Positions 1 to 10,626 are shown, numbered from the stretch's first letter. The stretch: 64,000 nucleotides of DNA from Betaproteobacteria bacterium (GCA_016717855.1 JADKEV010000027.1:26502-90501); one strand, 5' to 3'. Numbers and translations: made by a program. The notes: generated from the sequence alone by a model not told the origin.

Positions 1-940
1 CGTTGAGCAGCGGCAACCGGGTCGCCGCCGGCACGACGAAGCGCTCCAGCCGTTCCATGTTCTGCGGAAACAACTGCTGCGCGAAATCCGGCGGCAACCG
101 GCCATCGCCGTACGGGGCGACGGTGCCCTCCTCCCAGCCGCCGATCGCGAACGCGCCTGGCTCCGGCTTCAGGTAGAAGTTGTTGTCGGGGTCGCGCAGG
201 CTGGGCAGGCCGGGCGGGATCCGGTCGGTCTTCTCCGTCACCAGATATTGATGCTCGACCACGGTGACCGGCAACTCGAGGCCGGCCAGCTCGCCGAACT
301 GCCGGGCCCAGAGGCCGGCGGCGTTCACCAGGATTTCGCACCGGACGTCGCCGTGCGCCGTGCGCACGGCCGTAATGCGCTTGCCCATCCTCTCCACGGC
401 GGTGACCGTCACGCCCTCGACGATGCGCACGCCGCCGGCGCGCGCGCCCTTCGCATACGCCTGCGTCAGGCCGTACGGGTCGACGTAGCCGTCCGAGGGA
501 ACGAACGCGGCGCCGTGCACGCCTTCGAGGTCGATCAGCGGGAACTTGTCGTACGCCTCGCGCGGCGAGAGCAGGTGCATGTCGAAGCCGATGCTGCGGG
601 CGATCGTCGCCGAGCGCTTCAACTCCAGCCAGCGGTTGGCCGACGACGCGAGCCGCAGGCTGCCCGTCCCGTGCCAGCCGACGTCCTGCCCGACCTCCTC
701 GCCGATCGCGGCGTAGAGGCGCGCGCTCATCTGCATCATCCGCGTCAGGTTCGTCTTGCCGCGCAGCTGGCCGACCAGCCCCGCGGCGTGCCAGGTGCAG
801 CCGGAGGTCAGCGTGCTGCGCTCGAGCAGCAGCACGTCTTTGGCGCCCAGCCTGGCCAGGTGATAGGCGATGCTGCAGCCGACGGCGCCGCCGCCGACGA
901 TGACGATGCGCGCCTGCGCGGGTAACTGGGGAGCGTTCAT
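1..940 (-). CDS. FAD-dependent dehydrogenase, dimethylglycine/sarcosine dehydrogenase type (partial)
   Basis: The gene runs off the left edge, so only the first 313 residues are visible. The N-terminus has a dinucleotide-binding motif (VGGGAVGCSIAYHL, about residues 15-28) followed by TWHAAGL with His51. In mitochondrial dimethylglycine dehydrogenase the histidine of this motif carries covalent FAD; that function is inferred here by similarity. The later stretch with FYLKPEPGAFAIGG also fits the DAO fold. The family usually carries a C-terminal GcvT folate-binding half, which would lie outside the window. It starts 10 bases after the Rieske oxygenase stop, so the two are likely co-transcribed. 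Substrate is probably a secondary or tertiary methylamine such as dimethylglycine or sarcosine; the exact one cannot be read from sequence. Confidence 0.85.
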   Translation of the reverse strand, partial: MNAPQLPAQARIVIVGGGAVGCSIAYHLARLGAKDVLLLERSTLTSGCTWHAAGLVGQLRGKTNLTRMMQMSARLYAAIGEEVGQDVGWHGTGSLRLASSANRWLELKRSATIARSIGFDMHLLSPREAYDKFPLIDLEGVHGAAFVPSDGYVDPYGLTQAYAKGARAGGVRIVEGVTVTAVERMGKRITAVRTAHGDVRCEILVNAAGLWARQFGELAGLELPVTVVEHQYLVTEKTDRIPPGLPSLRDPDNNFYLKPEPGAFAIGGWEEGTVAPYGDGRLPPDFAQQLFPQNMERLERFVVPAATRLPLLN

Positions 941-950
941 GGGCGATTCC

Positions 951-2208
951 TCATGCGGCCGCGCGCAGCGTGTTGACGTACCACTGCAGGAACGCGTCCA
1001 GGTTGTATTCCTTGTACTGCGACAGCGGGCCCGGCACGTACGCAGAACTCTCGACGCCCTTCTGCTGCCGCTCGCAGATCTGCCAGTCCTGCTCGCCGGT
1101 GAGCTGCCAGAAGGGCAGCAGCCGCTCGAGCCGGTAGTCGCGGCCCTCGACCGCCTTGTCGTCGACCAGCCAGATCATCCGCGCCTCGGTCAGGCGCGGG
1201 CCCCGGGGCGTCAGCCGCGTGGTCACGCCGTGATCGCAGCTCGAATGGTTCCAGAAATTGGGCAGGGTCCGCGCCCGCACCGTGCCCACGTCCTCGTCCG
1301 GGTAGTCGCCCATCAGCACGTCGCAGACGCGGCGGCCGTCCATCGACTCGGTGACCCAGCCGTCGATCAGGATCGTCCGGTTGGCCGAGTACCAGATGCC
1401 GTGTTCGGCATCGGGGAACGGTGTCATCCCCGCCTCGGTATGCGTGGCGGCGAGGCCTTTGTCCGCCCACTTCTGCTTCGTTGCGCCGGGTCTGTTCGGC
1501 GATCTTCGCGGCGACGGCCGGTGTCGTGTCGTCGACGTTGTAATGATCGAAATTGGCCTTGATGTACTGCGGGTGGTTGATGTTGCAGTGGAAGCATTCG
1601 CGGTTGTTTTCCCAGACCAGCTTCCAGTTCGCGGGAATCTGGTAGTCCGCGATCTTCGCGATCTTCGCGCGGCCGAGTCCCTGTGGCTTCAATACCGGCG
1701 ACATCAGCGCCCGCGCAGCGGCGAAGTCGGGAGGATCGGCCGCAAAGCTGATGAAGATCAGTCCGTCCATCTCCTCGACGCGCACCGGGTGCAGTCCGTA
1801 CGCGCCCTTGTCGAAGTCCTGCATGCCGCGGCAATGGCGCAGCTTGCCATCGAGGCCGTACGTCCACTGATGGTAGGGGCAGACGAAGTTGCGCGTCTTG
1901 CCGCAGGCTTCGGTGGCGATCACCGACCCGCGATGCCGGCACACGTTGTGATGCGCGGCCAGCGTCCCGTTGTCCTGCCGGACGATGATCGCCGCATTGG
2001 TCCCGACCTCGTAGACGAAGTACTCGCCGGGCTCCTTCGCCTGGCAACTGTGCCCGGCGAACAGCCAGCCGCGCTGCCAGTAGAGTTCGAGCTCCAGTTC
2101 GTAGAGCGCGGTGGTGGTGTAGAACGCGCGCGGCAGGCCGAAGCCGGGCCGGTGCGCGGCCGCCAGTTCGCGGGCCAGCGCCAGTTGCGGGGTGCTCAAT
2201 GTGGGCAT
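951..2208 (-). CDS. Rieske non-heme iron oxygenase alpha subunit, GbcA/CntA-like (frameshifted in this sequence)
   Basis: About 419 residues once one frameshift is repaired. The Rieske cluster ligands are visible as C90-x-H92 and C110-xx-H113 (CRHRG and CPYHQW). The mononuclear iron site is NNRECFHCNINHP with Glu204, His207 and His212. Glutamate stands where most Rieske oxygenases have aspartate, as reported for the carnitine monooxygenase CntA. Near 1464-1468 one extra C on the plus strand shifts the frame; deleting it joins this reading frame to a normal C-terminus ending at 951. Family members demethylate or cleave quaternary amines such as glycine betaine, carnitine or stachydrine. Neighbouring FAD/GcvT dehydrogenases suit an N-demethylation pathway. 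No reductase partner is present in the window. Confidence 0.85.
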
Positions 2209-2229
2209 GATGGGCTCCGGTGCTGTGAG

Positions 2230-3111
2230 TCAAGGGGTTGCGGCGGAGGGCGGCGCGCCTGGCGGGCCGAAGATCGCGCGCGCGGCCGGGGTGTCGGGCA
2301 GCGGCAGGATGCCCTGCCGGTCCAGCCAGTCGAGGATCACCAGGCTCGCGTCGGGGGTGATCTTGCCGCCCTCGCGCAGCAGATCGATCACCGCGTCGAT
2401 GGGCAGCAGCTGGAACTCGCTGACCTCGCCGTCGGTGTTGCGCGGCACGACCGCGGACGGCAGCTCCAGGTCGTGGACGAGGATGACTTCGGATTGCAGG
2501 CCTTCGGGCACCGCGCGGCGGATGCGCAGTTGCCGCCCGGCGCGGGCCGCAGCCGCCTGCGCGGCCGTCAGGCCGGCTTCTTCCCAGGCTTCCTTGACCA
2601 GCGTCTCGCGCATCGACAAGCCCGCCGGCACGCCGCCGCCGATCATGTTGTCCAGCATCCCCGGGTCGATGGCCTTGGACAGGCTGCGCCTGGCTATCCA
2701 CATCGCGGGTCCGGCGGCTGTCCCCGAGACGCCATTGACGTGCACCGCGCGCGAGGTGATGCCGAACGCGCGCGCCGCGGCGCGCTCGATGGTGAGCAAT
2801 GGCGCCTGGCCCGGCTGCGCCTCGTCGCGCACTTCGTAGATCTCGTCGCGCCAGCCGGTGATGACGCCGCTCGTCGCGAGTTCGCGCGTGACGGCGGCCA
2901 GCGCGTGGCTGCGCGCGTCTGGATCACGCAGTCTCGCGTCCAGATGAACCGCGCCGCTCGCGTCATGGTTGAACGCATCGGGAAACCGGCGCAGCGCCTG
3001 CGCGAACGCGGGCCGCACCCAGCCGACGGTTGCGGCGCCCACCCGGAATGGCAGGAAGCCCGGCGCCGCCGCGTCATACGCGGACTCCAGCAGGCGCGCG
3101 ATGCCGTCCAT
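2230..3111 (-). CDS. Nudix hydrolase with DUF4743 N-terminal domain
   Basis: A 293-residue protein in two parts: an N-terminal DUF4743-type region (residues about 1-120) and a Nudix domain. The Nudix box is a variant, reading GGGVPAGLSMRETLVKEAWE followed by EAGL; the EExG core is kept and Lys replaces the usual Arg before the first Glu of the RE pair. This layout matches the family related to the C-terminal Nudix-like part of fungal/plant thiamine-pyrophosphokinase-like proteins. Substrate is unknown. It lies 6 bases downstream of an 820-residue FAD/GcvT dehydrogenase and 21 bases upstream of the Rieske gene, so it appears to belong to the same operon. A cofactor or damaged-metabolite clean-up role is only a guess. 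Confidence 0.8.
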   Translation of the reverse strand: MDGIARLLESAYDAAAPGFLPFRVGAATVGWVRPAFAQALRRFPDAFNHDASGAVHLDARLRDPDARSHALAAVTRELATSGVITGWRDEIYEVRDEAQPGQAPLLTIERAAARAFGITSRAVHVNGVSGTAAGPAMWIARRSLSKAIDPGMLDNMIGGGVPAGLSMRETLVKEAWEEAGLTAAQAAAARAGRQLRIRRAVPEGLQSEVILVHDLELPSAVVPRNTDGEVSEFQLLPIDAVIDLLREGGKITPDASLVILDWLDRQGILPLPDTPAARAIFGPPGAPPSAATP

Positions 3112-3117
3112 GGCCGC

Positions 3118-5580
3118 CTACGCCCTCGCCCGCGTGCCAGCGGGATCCACCGGCGCGCGCAGATGGGCCCGGGCCGGCAGCAGCGTGCCCGCCAGATCGA
3201 TCTCGTAGCGGCCGGCGGCGATGTAGTCCGCATCGATCGTCGCTTCGGCACGCACTATCATGCCCAGCGCCACTGGCCGGCCCAGCGTATGGCCGTACGC
3301 CGCCGAGGTGACGAAGCCCGCGAGGTTACCGTCGCGCAGGATCGCTTCGCCGCCCCAGAGCATCGCCTCCGGCGCGTCGACGGTGAGGACCACGATGCGC
3401 CGCTTGACGCCTTCTTCCCGGACGCGCAGCAGCGCGTCGCGGCCGCGAAAGGGCAGGTCCCGGCCCAGCTTGCAGGCGAACGCGAGGCCGGCCTCGAACG
3501 GATTGACATCAGGCGTGAGTTCCCTGCCCCATGCCCGATAGCCCTTTTCGATGCGCAGGCTGTCGATCGCGTAGTAGCCTGCGTCGGCCAGGCCGAACGC
3601 CGCACCGGCGCCGCGCAGCGTTTCGTAGACGCCCACCGCGAATTCAACCGGCACGTAGAGTTCCCAGCCCAGTTCGCCGACGTACGTCAGCCGGGTCGCG
3701 CGCACCGTCGCATGGCCGATATCGACCTCGCGGCTGGCGCCGAACGCGAACGCGGCAGTGCTCCAGTCGGCCTTCGACACCGACTGCAGCAGTTCGCGCG
3801 AGCGCGGCCCCATCACCGCGAGCACCGCGTGCATGCCGGTCACGTCAACGATCGCGCAATGCTTGTCCGCGGGGATCCGGCGCTCGATGAAGTCGAAGTC
3901 GCGCGTGGTCTGCGCCGAGCCGGTCACCACAAGGTACTGGTCGGGGGCCAGGCGCGTGAGCGTGAAGTCCGACTCGTAGGTGCCGCGTTCGTTGAGCATC
4001 CCGGTGTAGACGGTCCGCCCGACCGGCACGGCAACGTCGTTGGCGACCATGAACTGGAGCACCCCCTCCGCATCGCGGCCCTTGACCAGAAATTTGGAAA
4101 ACGACGACATGTCGAAAATCGCCACGCCGTCGCGGCAGGCGCGATGCTCGGCGCCGCTCCAGGCCAGCCACGCGGGCTGCCCGAACGTATAGTCGAGCTT
4201 CGCCTCTGCTTTTGAAGGGGCGAAGAAGTTGGGCCGCTCCCAGCCCATCTTCGAGCCGAAGCACGCGCCGTTCGCCTCCAGCAGCGCATAGAGCGGCGAG
4301 CGGCGGAACGGCCGGGCGGATTCGAGCTCGCGATTCGGCCACGGCATCTTGTAGTGCAGGCCCAGCGTCTCGCGGACGCGGTCGTGCAGCCACGCATCGT
4401 TGCCGTTGAAGCGCGCGAAGCGGCGGATGTCGACCGGCCACAAGTCCATCGTCGGCGCGCCGTTGACGATCCATTCGGCCAATGCCATCCCGGCGCCGCC
4501 GGCGGAGGCGATGCCCATCGAGTTGAAGCCGGCGCCGACGTAGAAGTTGCGCAGTTCGGGCGCTTCGCCCAGGATGAAATTGTTGTCCGGGGTGAACGAC
4601 TCGGGGCCGTTGAGGAACTGCTTGACCTCGCTGGTGGCCAGCGCCGGGACGCGGACCAGCGCGTTCTCCATCAGGATCTCGAAGGCCTCCCAGTTGTCCG
4701 GCAGCAGCTGGAATTCGAAGGGTTCGGGGATGCCGTCCATCCCCCACGGCGTGGCGTCGGGCTCGAAGCCGCCCATCACCAGCCCGCCCACCTCTTCCTT
4801 GAAGTAGATGTAGCCATCGGGATCGCGCAGCGTCGGCAGGTCGCGCGCGACGCCGGGAATCGCGCCGGTCACGATGTAGTAGTGCTCGGCGGAGTGCAGC
4901 GGCACGGTGATGCCGCACAGCCGCCCCACCGCCTTCGCCCACTGCCCCGCGCAGTTGACGACGACTTCCGCGGCGATGGTCCCGTCGGCGCCGTCCTTCG
5001 CCTGCCAGGCAACGCCGGCCGCCGCGCCATCCTTGGCGAGAATCGCGGTGACCTTGACGCCCTCGTGGATTTTGGCGCCGCGATTGCGCGCGCCCCTGGC
5101 CAGCGCCTGCGTCAGGTCGGCGGGATTGGCCTTGCCGTCGCCCGGCAGCCAGACGCCGCCATGGAGGTCGGCCGTCTGCATCGGCGGCCAGAGGCGGCCG
5201 GCCTCGGCGGGCGTGATCACCTCGCACGCGACGCCATAGGCGCGGGCCACGGCGGCGGTGCGCCGCAACTGCGTCATCCGCTCCGCGGTGCGCGCAACCG
5301 ACAACGAGCCGCAGTTGTTCCAGCCGGTCGCCAGCCCGGTCTCGGCCTCGAGTTCGCCGTAGAGCTTCGTGCTGTAGCGGATCAGCCGCGTCATCGACTC
5401 CTGCGCGCGCAGCTGGCCGACCAGCCCCGCGGCGTGCCACGTCGTCCCGCAGGAGAGGCGGCCCTGCTCCAGCAGCACGACATCGCTCCAGCCGGCGCGC
5501 GCCAGGTGATAGGCGAGGCTGCAGCCGACGATACCGCCGCCGATGATGACGACGCGGGCTTGCGAGGGGGGCGCGGGCAT
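3118..5580 (-). CDS. FAD-dependent dehydrogenase with C-terminal GcvT domain (dimethylglycine/sarcosine dehydrogenase family)
   Basis: A full-length 820-residue member. Domains in order: FAD-binding DAO domain (about 1-385) with IIGGGIVGCSLAYHL and TWHAAGL (His49, the expected covalent FAD site), a short central FAO_M segment (about 385-445), and the aminomethyltransferase-like folate-binding region (about 445-815) ending in a GcvT C-terminal barrel. Such enzymes oxidise N-methyl amines and pass the one-carbon unit to tetrahydrofolate as 5,10-methylene-THF, with electrons going to ETF or a similar carrier. It is closely similar in layout to the genes at 1-940 and 35834-38344. It is the first gene of the demethylation operon, after a 112-base gap downstream of the DeoR-type regulator gene. 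Confidence 0.88.
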   Translation of the reverse strand: MPAPPSQARVVIIGGGIVGCSLAYHLARAGWSDVVLLEQGRLSCGTTWHAAGLVGQLRAQESMTRLIRYSTKLYGELEAETGLATGWNNCGSLSVARTAERMTQLRRTAAVARAYGVACEVITPAEAGRLWPPMQTADLHGGVWLPGDGKANPADLTQALARGARNRGAKIHEGVKVTAILAKDGAAAGVAWQAKDGADGTIAAEVVVNCAGQWAKAVGRLCGITVPLHSAEHYYIVTGAIPGVARDLPTLRDPDGYIYFKEEVGGLVMGGFEPDATPWGMDGIPEPFEFQLLPDNWEAFEILMENALVRVPALATSEVKQFLNGPESFTPDNNFILGEAPELRNFYVGAGFNSMGIASAGGAGMALAEWIVNGAPTMDLWPVDIRRFARFNGNDAWLHDRVRETLGLHYKMPWPNRELESARPFRRSPLYALLEANGACFGSKMGWERPNFFAPSKAEAKLDYTFGQPAWLAWSGAEHRACRDGVAIFDMSSFSKFLVKGRDAEGVLQFMVANDVAVPVGRTVYTGMLNERGTYESDFTLTRLAPDQYLVVTGSAQTTRDFDFIERRIPADKHCAIVDVTGMHAVLAVMGPRSRELLQSVSKADWSTAAFAFGASREVDIGHATVRATRLTYVGELGWELYVPVEFAVGVYETLRGAGAAFGLADAGYYAIDSLRIEKGYRAWGRELTPDVNPFEAGLAFACKLGRDLPFRGRDALLRVREEGVKRRIVVLTVDAPEAMLWGGEAILRDGNLAGFVTSAAYGHTLGRPVALGMIVRAEATIDADYIAAGRYEIDLAGTLLPARAHLRAPVDPAGTRARA

Positions 5581-5692
5581 CTCGGTCTCCGCTTTTTCAC
5601 AATTCCACAGATTGCCACATTATGCCACAAGGCTCGGCATAAGCCGTGCAGTGGCCCAATCACAACTCGCGGTGTTGCGCTCCCCGGTCTCC

Positions 5693-6451
5693 TCACCGCG
5701 CGACAATGACCTCGATCCCGCGGGCGGCGAGGCGGCGGCGGATGGGGGCGGCGGGGGCGGCGTCGGTGACGAGGCGCCGCGGCTTGTCGGGATTGGCGAC
5801 GGTCACCGGCTTGACCTGGCCGATCTTGGTGCGGTCGGCGAGCAGCACGGGAATTGCCGCGGCGGCCAGCATCCGGCTGCGCAATTCGGCGCCGGCCCGC
5901 TCGTAATCGGTCAAGGTGCCGTCGCCGCCGATGCCGCTGACGCCGACGAAGGCGAAATCGACGTGATACTGCGCGACCTGCGTCACCGTCTCCCAGCCGG
6001 CGGTCGCGTCCTCGTGCTCGAGCAGCTGGCCGCCCAGCAGGTTGACCACGTTGCCGTTGCGCCGCGACAACAGGCGCGCGACGTTCAGGTCGTTGGTGTA
6101 GACGGTCAGGCGCCGGTGCTGCAGCAGCGCGCGCGCCAGCGCCTGGGTCGTGCTGCCGCAATCGATGATCAGCGAAGCGCCGTCGGGAACCATTCTGGCC
6201 GCGGCGGCCGCGATGCGGCGCTTGCCCGCCGCGTTGACCTCCATCCGCGCCGTCAGGCTGGGCTCGACGGCCTGGCTGGCCAGCGCGCCGCCGTGCGTCT
6301 TGGTCAGCAGTTGCCGGCCCGACAACGCATTCAGGTCGCGCCGGACCGTCTCGCGCGAAACGCCCAGCGCCTGCGCCAGCGCCGCGATACCTGCCGCGCC
6401 ATCGCGGGCCAGCCGGTCCAGGATCAACTGCTGGCGCTTCTCGATCAGCAT
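5693..6451 (-). CDS. DeoR-family transcriptional regulator, GlpR-like
   Basis: 252 residues, the same length as E. coli GlpR. An N-terminal winged helix-turn-helix (LAQALGVSRETVRRDLNAL, about residues 24-42) is followed by a DeoR C-terminal sensor domain with IIDCGSTTQALARAL and TNDLNVARLL. These match the sugar-phosphate or glycerol-phosphate binding fold of the family. I chose the ATG at 6451 because the reading frame further upstream is Arg/Ser-rich and not conserved-looking. It is separated by 22 bases from the TctC-like gene and lies at the end of the ugp run, so a role as repressor of glycerol-3-phosphate or polyol uptake is plausible. The effector is not determined. Confidence 0.85.
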   Translation of the reverse strand: MLIEKRQQLILDRLARDGAAGIAALAQALGVSRETVRRDLNALSGRQLLTKTHGGALASQAVEPSLTARMEVNAAGKRRIAAAAARMVPDGASLIIDCGSTTQALARALLQHRRLTVYTNDLNVARLLSRRNGNVVNLLGGQLLEHEDATAGWETVTQVAQYHVDFAFVGVSGIGGDGTLTDYERAGAELRSRMLAAAAIPVLLADRTKIGQVKPVTVANPDKPRRLVTDAAPAAPIRRRLAARGIEVIVAR

Positions 6452-6473
6452 GGCGGACGCGCGCGGTGCCGCG

Positions 6474-7436
6474 TCATTCCTTGCGCGCCAGCCCCAGCCG
6501 GTCGAGCGTCGCGCGCTCGGATTCGTAGGTGTCCATCGCCCACTTGGTGTAATCGGCGCTGTTCTTGTACCAGAGCACCTGGTCGAGCTTGTCCAGCGTC
6601 TTCTGGTGCTCCGGATCGTCGAGCGCCTTCTTGAACGCGTCATGCAGGATCTGCACGACCTTCGGATCCATGCCCTTGGGGCCTGCGAGCCCGTACGGCG
6701 AAGGGTAGACGATGTCCAGGCCCTGCTCCTTCGCCGTCGGCGCCGTGGGCCAGCGCTTGGTGCGCTGCTCGGTGAACGTCGCGAGCAGCCGCGCCTTGCC
6801 GGCGTCGACGTGCGTGCCCCAGCCCGAGGCGTCCGACATGGCGTCGATGTGGCCGCCCAGGAACGCGTTCATCCCCTCGGCATTGCCCTTGAACGGGATA
6901 TGCTGGAACTGCGCGCCGGTCTTGAGCTGCAGGTCCTCCATCAGCAGGTGCGGCGACGTGCCGCTGCCGGTGGAGCCGAAGCTGATCGCGCCCGGCTTGG
7001 CCTTGCCGGCGGCGACGAACTCCGGCAGCGTCTTCCACGGGGTGTCGGGCCGCACCACCAGGCCGAACGTGTAGCCGGACAGGCCGATGATGTAGGTGAA
7101 GTCCTTGCGCGGATCGAACTGCGTCTTCTGCATGTGCGGAAAACGCAGCACGCCCAGCGGGATCTGCGTGATCGTGTAGCCGTCGGGCTTGGCGGTGGTC
7201 GCCAGCGCCACCGCGCCGAGCGTGCCGCCGGCGCCGGGCTTGTTCTCGACGACGACGGGCTGGCCCAGATGCTTGCTGGCCAGCTGCGCGACCATCCGCA
7301 AATGCTGGTCGGTGGAGCCGCCGGCCGGCCAGGGCACGATCAGCGTGACCGCCTTGGTCGGGAAATCCTGCGCTGCGGCCGGCGCGCAAATGGCGCCGGT
7401 CAGTGCTGCCGCTGCCAACAATCGGAACAGTTTCAT
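6474..7436 (-). CDS. Tripartite tricarboxylate transporter (TctC/Bug) family binding protein
   Basis: 320 residues with a signal peptide (MKLFRLLAAAALTGAI, cleavage probably after AAAQ) and the typical Bug start DFPTKAVTLIVPWPAGGSTD. Bug proteins are periplasmic binding proteins that usually serve TctAB membrane partners for carboxylates, and are hugely expanded in Burkholderiales. No tctA or tctB gene is in the window. It sits between the ugpC gene (157 bases away) and the DeoR regulator. The position occupied by a binding protein next to a ugp transporter that lacks ugpB is notable, but Bug proteins are not known to serve ABC permeases. ATG at 7436 is chosen because the signal peptide starts there. 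Confidence 0.88.
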   Translation of the reverse strand: MKLFRLLAAAALTGAICAPAAAQDFPTKAVTLIVPWPAGGSTDQHLRMVAQLASKHLGQPVVVENKPGAGGTLGAVALATTAKPDGYTITQIPLGVLRFPHMQKTQFDPRKDFTYIIGLSGYTFGLVVRPDTPWKTLPEFVAAGKAKPGAISFGSTGSGTSPHLLMEDLQLKTGAQFQHIPFKGNAEGMNAFLGGHIDAMSDASGWGTHVDAGKARLLATFTEQRTKRWPTAPTAKEQGLDIVYPSPYGLAGPKGMDPKVVQILHDAFKKALDDPEHQKTLDKLDQVLWYKNSADYTKWAMDTYESERATLDRLGLARKE

Positions 7437-7593
7437 TGCCTTGCCTCCAAGGTGTGCGGATTTGCGATCGACGCTACGTGTTCTCCGGTCCGGGGACCGC
7501 GAATGCGCGATCATTCCATTTAAGGGACCGGCTGTCGAGCGGTTCGCGCGCCGTTCGGAACCGGCATGCGACCGGGGTTGCCGCCGCGGGTGG

Positions 7594-8679
<1,086 letters not shown>

Positions 8680-9528
8680 TCATTTCTCCTGCTCGACAAG
8701 GCCCTTGACGAACCATTTCTGCATCACGATCACGACCAGCGCCGGCGGCAGCATCGCGAGCATCGCCGCCGCCATGACCAGGTTCCAGTCCACCGAAGCG
8801 TCGCCGCCGGGGATCATCCGCTTGATGCCGATCACCGCCGTGTACATCGACTCGTCGGTCGTGATGAGCAGCGGCCAGAGGTACTGGTTCCAGCCGTAGA
8901 TGAACAGGATCACGAACAGCGCGGCCATGTTCGTGCGCGAGAGCGGAACCACGACGTCCCAGAAGAAGCGCAGCGCGCTGGCGCCGTCCATCCGCGCGGC
9001 TTCCATCATCTCGTCCGGGATGGTCAGGAAGAACTGGCGGAACAGGAAGGTCGCGGTGGCCGAGGCGATCAGCGGCAGCGTGAGCCCGGCGTAGGTGTTG
9101 ATCATGTGCAGGTCGGACATCACCTTGTAGGTCGGGAAGATCCGGACCTCCACCGGCAGCATCAGCGTGATGAAGATCATCCAGAAGAACAGCATGCGCA
9201 GCGGGAAGCGGAAGTACACGATGGCGAACGCCGAAAGCAGCGAGATGATGATCTTGCCCAGGGCGACCGACAGCGCCATCACCAGGCTGTTGAACATCAT
9301 CCGCGCGACCGGGGCCGTGCTCGCGCCGGCCACGCCCTCGACGAGGACCGTGCGGTAGTTCTCGAGCAGCTCGGTGCCGGGCCACAGCGGGAGCGGAACC
9401 TCGATCATCCGCGCCGCCGTATGCGTCGAGGCCACGAACGCGATCCACACGGGGAACGCGACCGTCAGCACGGCGAGCAGCACCATCGCGTGGCAGAAGA
9501 ATTTCAGGCCGGGCCGGTTCTCGATCAT
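8680..9528 (-). CDS. ugpE: sn-glycerol-3-phosphate ABC transporter permease UgpE
   Basis: 282 residues with six hydrophobic segments and the cytoplasmic EAA loop (EAARMDGASALRFFWDVVVP). The start MIENRP, the stretch WMIFITLMLPVEVRIFPT and the end FVKGLVEQEK closely follow E. coli UgpE. With UgpA it forms the inner-membrane channel for glycerol-3-phosphate and glycerophosphodiesters. The ATG at 9528 shares one base with the ugpA stop (TGATG), showing tight translational coupling. Confidence 0.92.
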   Translation of the reverse strand: MIENRPGLKFFCHAMVLLAVLTVAFPVWIAFVASTHTAARMIEVPLPLWPGTELLENYRTVLVEGVAGASTAPVARMMFNSLVMALSVALGKIIISLLSAFAIVYFRFPLRMLFFWMIFITLMLPVEVRIFPTYKVMSDLHMINTYAGLTLPLIASATATFLFRQFFLTIPDEMMEAARMDGASALRFFWDVVVPLSRTNMAALFVILFIYGWNQYLWPLLITTDESMYTAVIGIKRMIPGGDASVDWNLVMAAAMLAMLPPALVVIVMQKWFVKGLVEQEK

Positions 9529-10418
9529 CAGTACTTGACCTTGCGTTCGATGTAACGGAACTGCACCACCGTGAGCCCCATCACGATCACCATCAGCACC
9601 ACCGACTGCGCGGCCGAGCCGCCCAGGTCGCCGCCCATGAAGCCGTCCTTGAACACCTTGTAGACCAGCACCTGCGTGGCCTGCCCCGGCCCGCCCTGGG
9701 TCGTGGCGTCGATGACGCCGAAGGTGTCGAAGAACGCGTACACGATGTTCACGACCAGCAGGAAGAACGTGGTTGGCGAGATCAGCGGCAGCACCACGGT
9801 CATGAAGCGCCGGAACGGCCCGGCGCCGTCGATCGCCGCCGCCTCGATCAGAGATTTCGGAATCGCCTGCATCCCCGCCAGGAAGAACAGGAAGTTGTAC
9901 GAGATCTGCTTCCACCCCGCGGCGATGATGATCAGGGTGAGCGCCTGGTTGCCGTTGAGCATGTGGTTCCACGTGACGCCGAACCAGGTGTGCAGCGCGT
10001 AGGTGAGGATGCCCAGCGTCGGGTTGAAGATGAACGACCACAGCACCGCGGCCACCACCGGCGCCACCGCATAGGGCCAGATCAGCAGCGTCTGGTACAC
10101 CTGCACCCCGCGGATCAGGTAGTCGCAGCAGGCGGCCAGGACGAGCGCGACACCCAGCGCCGCGACCGTCATCGTCACGCTGAAGATCGCCGTCACCTTG
10201 AAGGAATTGATGTAATAGGGGTCGGCGAACAACTCGCGGAAGTTGAGCAGGCCGACGAACTCGACGTTCAGTCCGAATGCGTCCTGGATCAGCAGCGACT
10301 GCCAGATCGCCTGCGAGGCGGGCCACATGAAGAACACCAGCGTGATCGCCAGCTGCGGCGCCACCAGCGCATACGGCAGCCAGCCGACCGGGAAGTACGC
10401 GCGTTTTTCGGCAGCCAT
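9528..10418 (-). CDS. ugpA: sn-glycerol-3-phosphate ABC transporter permease UgpA
   Basis: 296 residues. The beginning (WLPYALVAPQL) and the segments FYLRG-like RGVQVYQTLL, WKQISYNFLFFLAG and EAAAIDGAGPFRRFM follow E. coli UgpA almost position for position, and the C-terminus ends VQFRYIERKVKY as expected. Six membrane segments and the EAA loop are visible. In most bacteria ugpB, the periplasmic binding protein, lies immediately upstream; here only 208 non-coding bases and then an FGGY kinase are found. I placed the start at ATG 10418 because homologues begin a few residues before the WLPY motif. Confidence 0.92.
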   Translation of the reverse strand: MAAEKRAYFPVGWLPYALVAPQLAITLVFFMWPASQAIWQSLLIQDAFGLNVEFVGLLNFRELFADPYYINSFKVTAIFSVTMTVAALGVALVLAACCDYLIRGVQVYQTLLIWPYAVAPVVAAVLWSFIFNPTLGILTYALHTWFGVTWNHMLNGNQALTLIIIAAGWKQISYNFLFFLAGMQAIPKSLIEAAAIDGAGPFRRFMTVVLPLISPTTFFLLVVNIVYAFFDTFGVIDATTQGGPGQATQVLVYKVFKDGFMGGDLGGSAAQSVVLMVIVMGLTVVQFRYIERKVKY

Positions 10419-10626
10419 CAATGCGCTCCGAACCGGTTGTTGGCGGAACCCGCGACGCCTGGGCGCGGCGCGCGCCGGTCGCCGGCCAGCGCGCGACGGC
10501 ATGGATCGCCAGCGGCCTGCGGGTACACTTGTTTTCGGTTCTTCATCGCGATGCGGCGGACCATCACCCTTTGCGCACACTATGATCCGCTGCGCCCGCG
10601 CCGCATTGACGCGGCTCAAGATCGCG

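Noticed and set aside
1351..4215. A 954-codon open frame on the plus strand
   Set aside because: It runs antisense to the Rieske, Nudix and FAD/GcvT genes, is Arg/Ala-rich and has no recognisable domain; a typical high-GC shadow frame.
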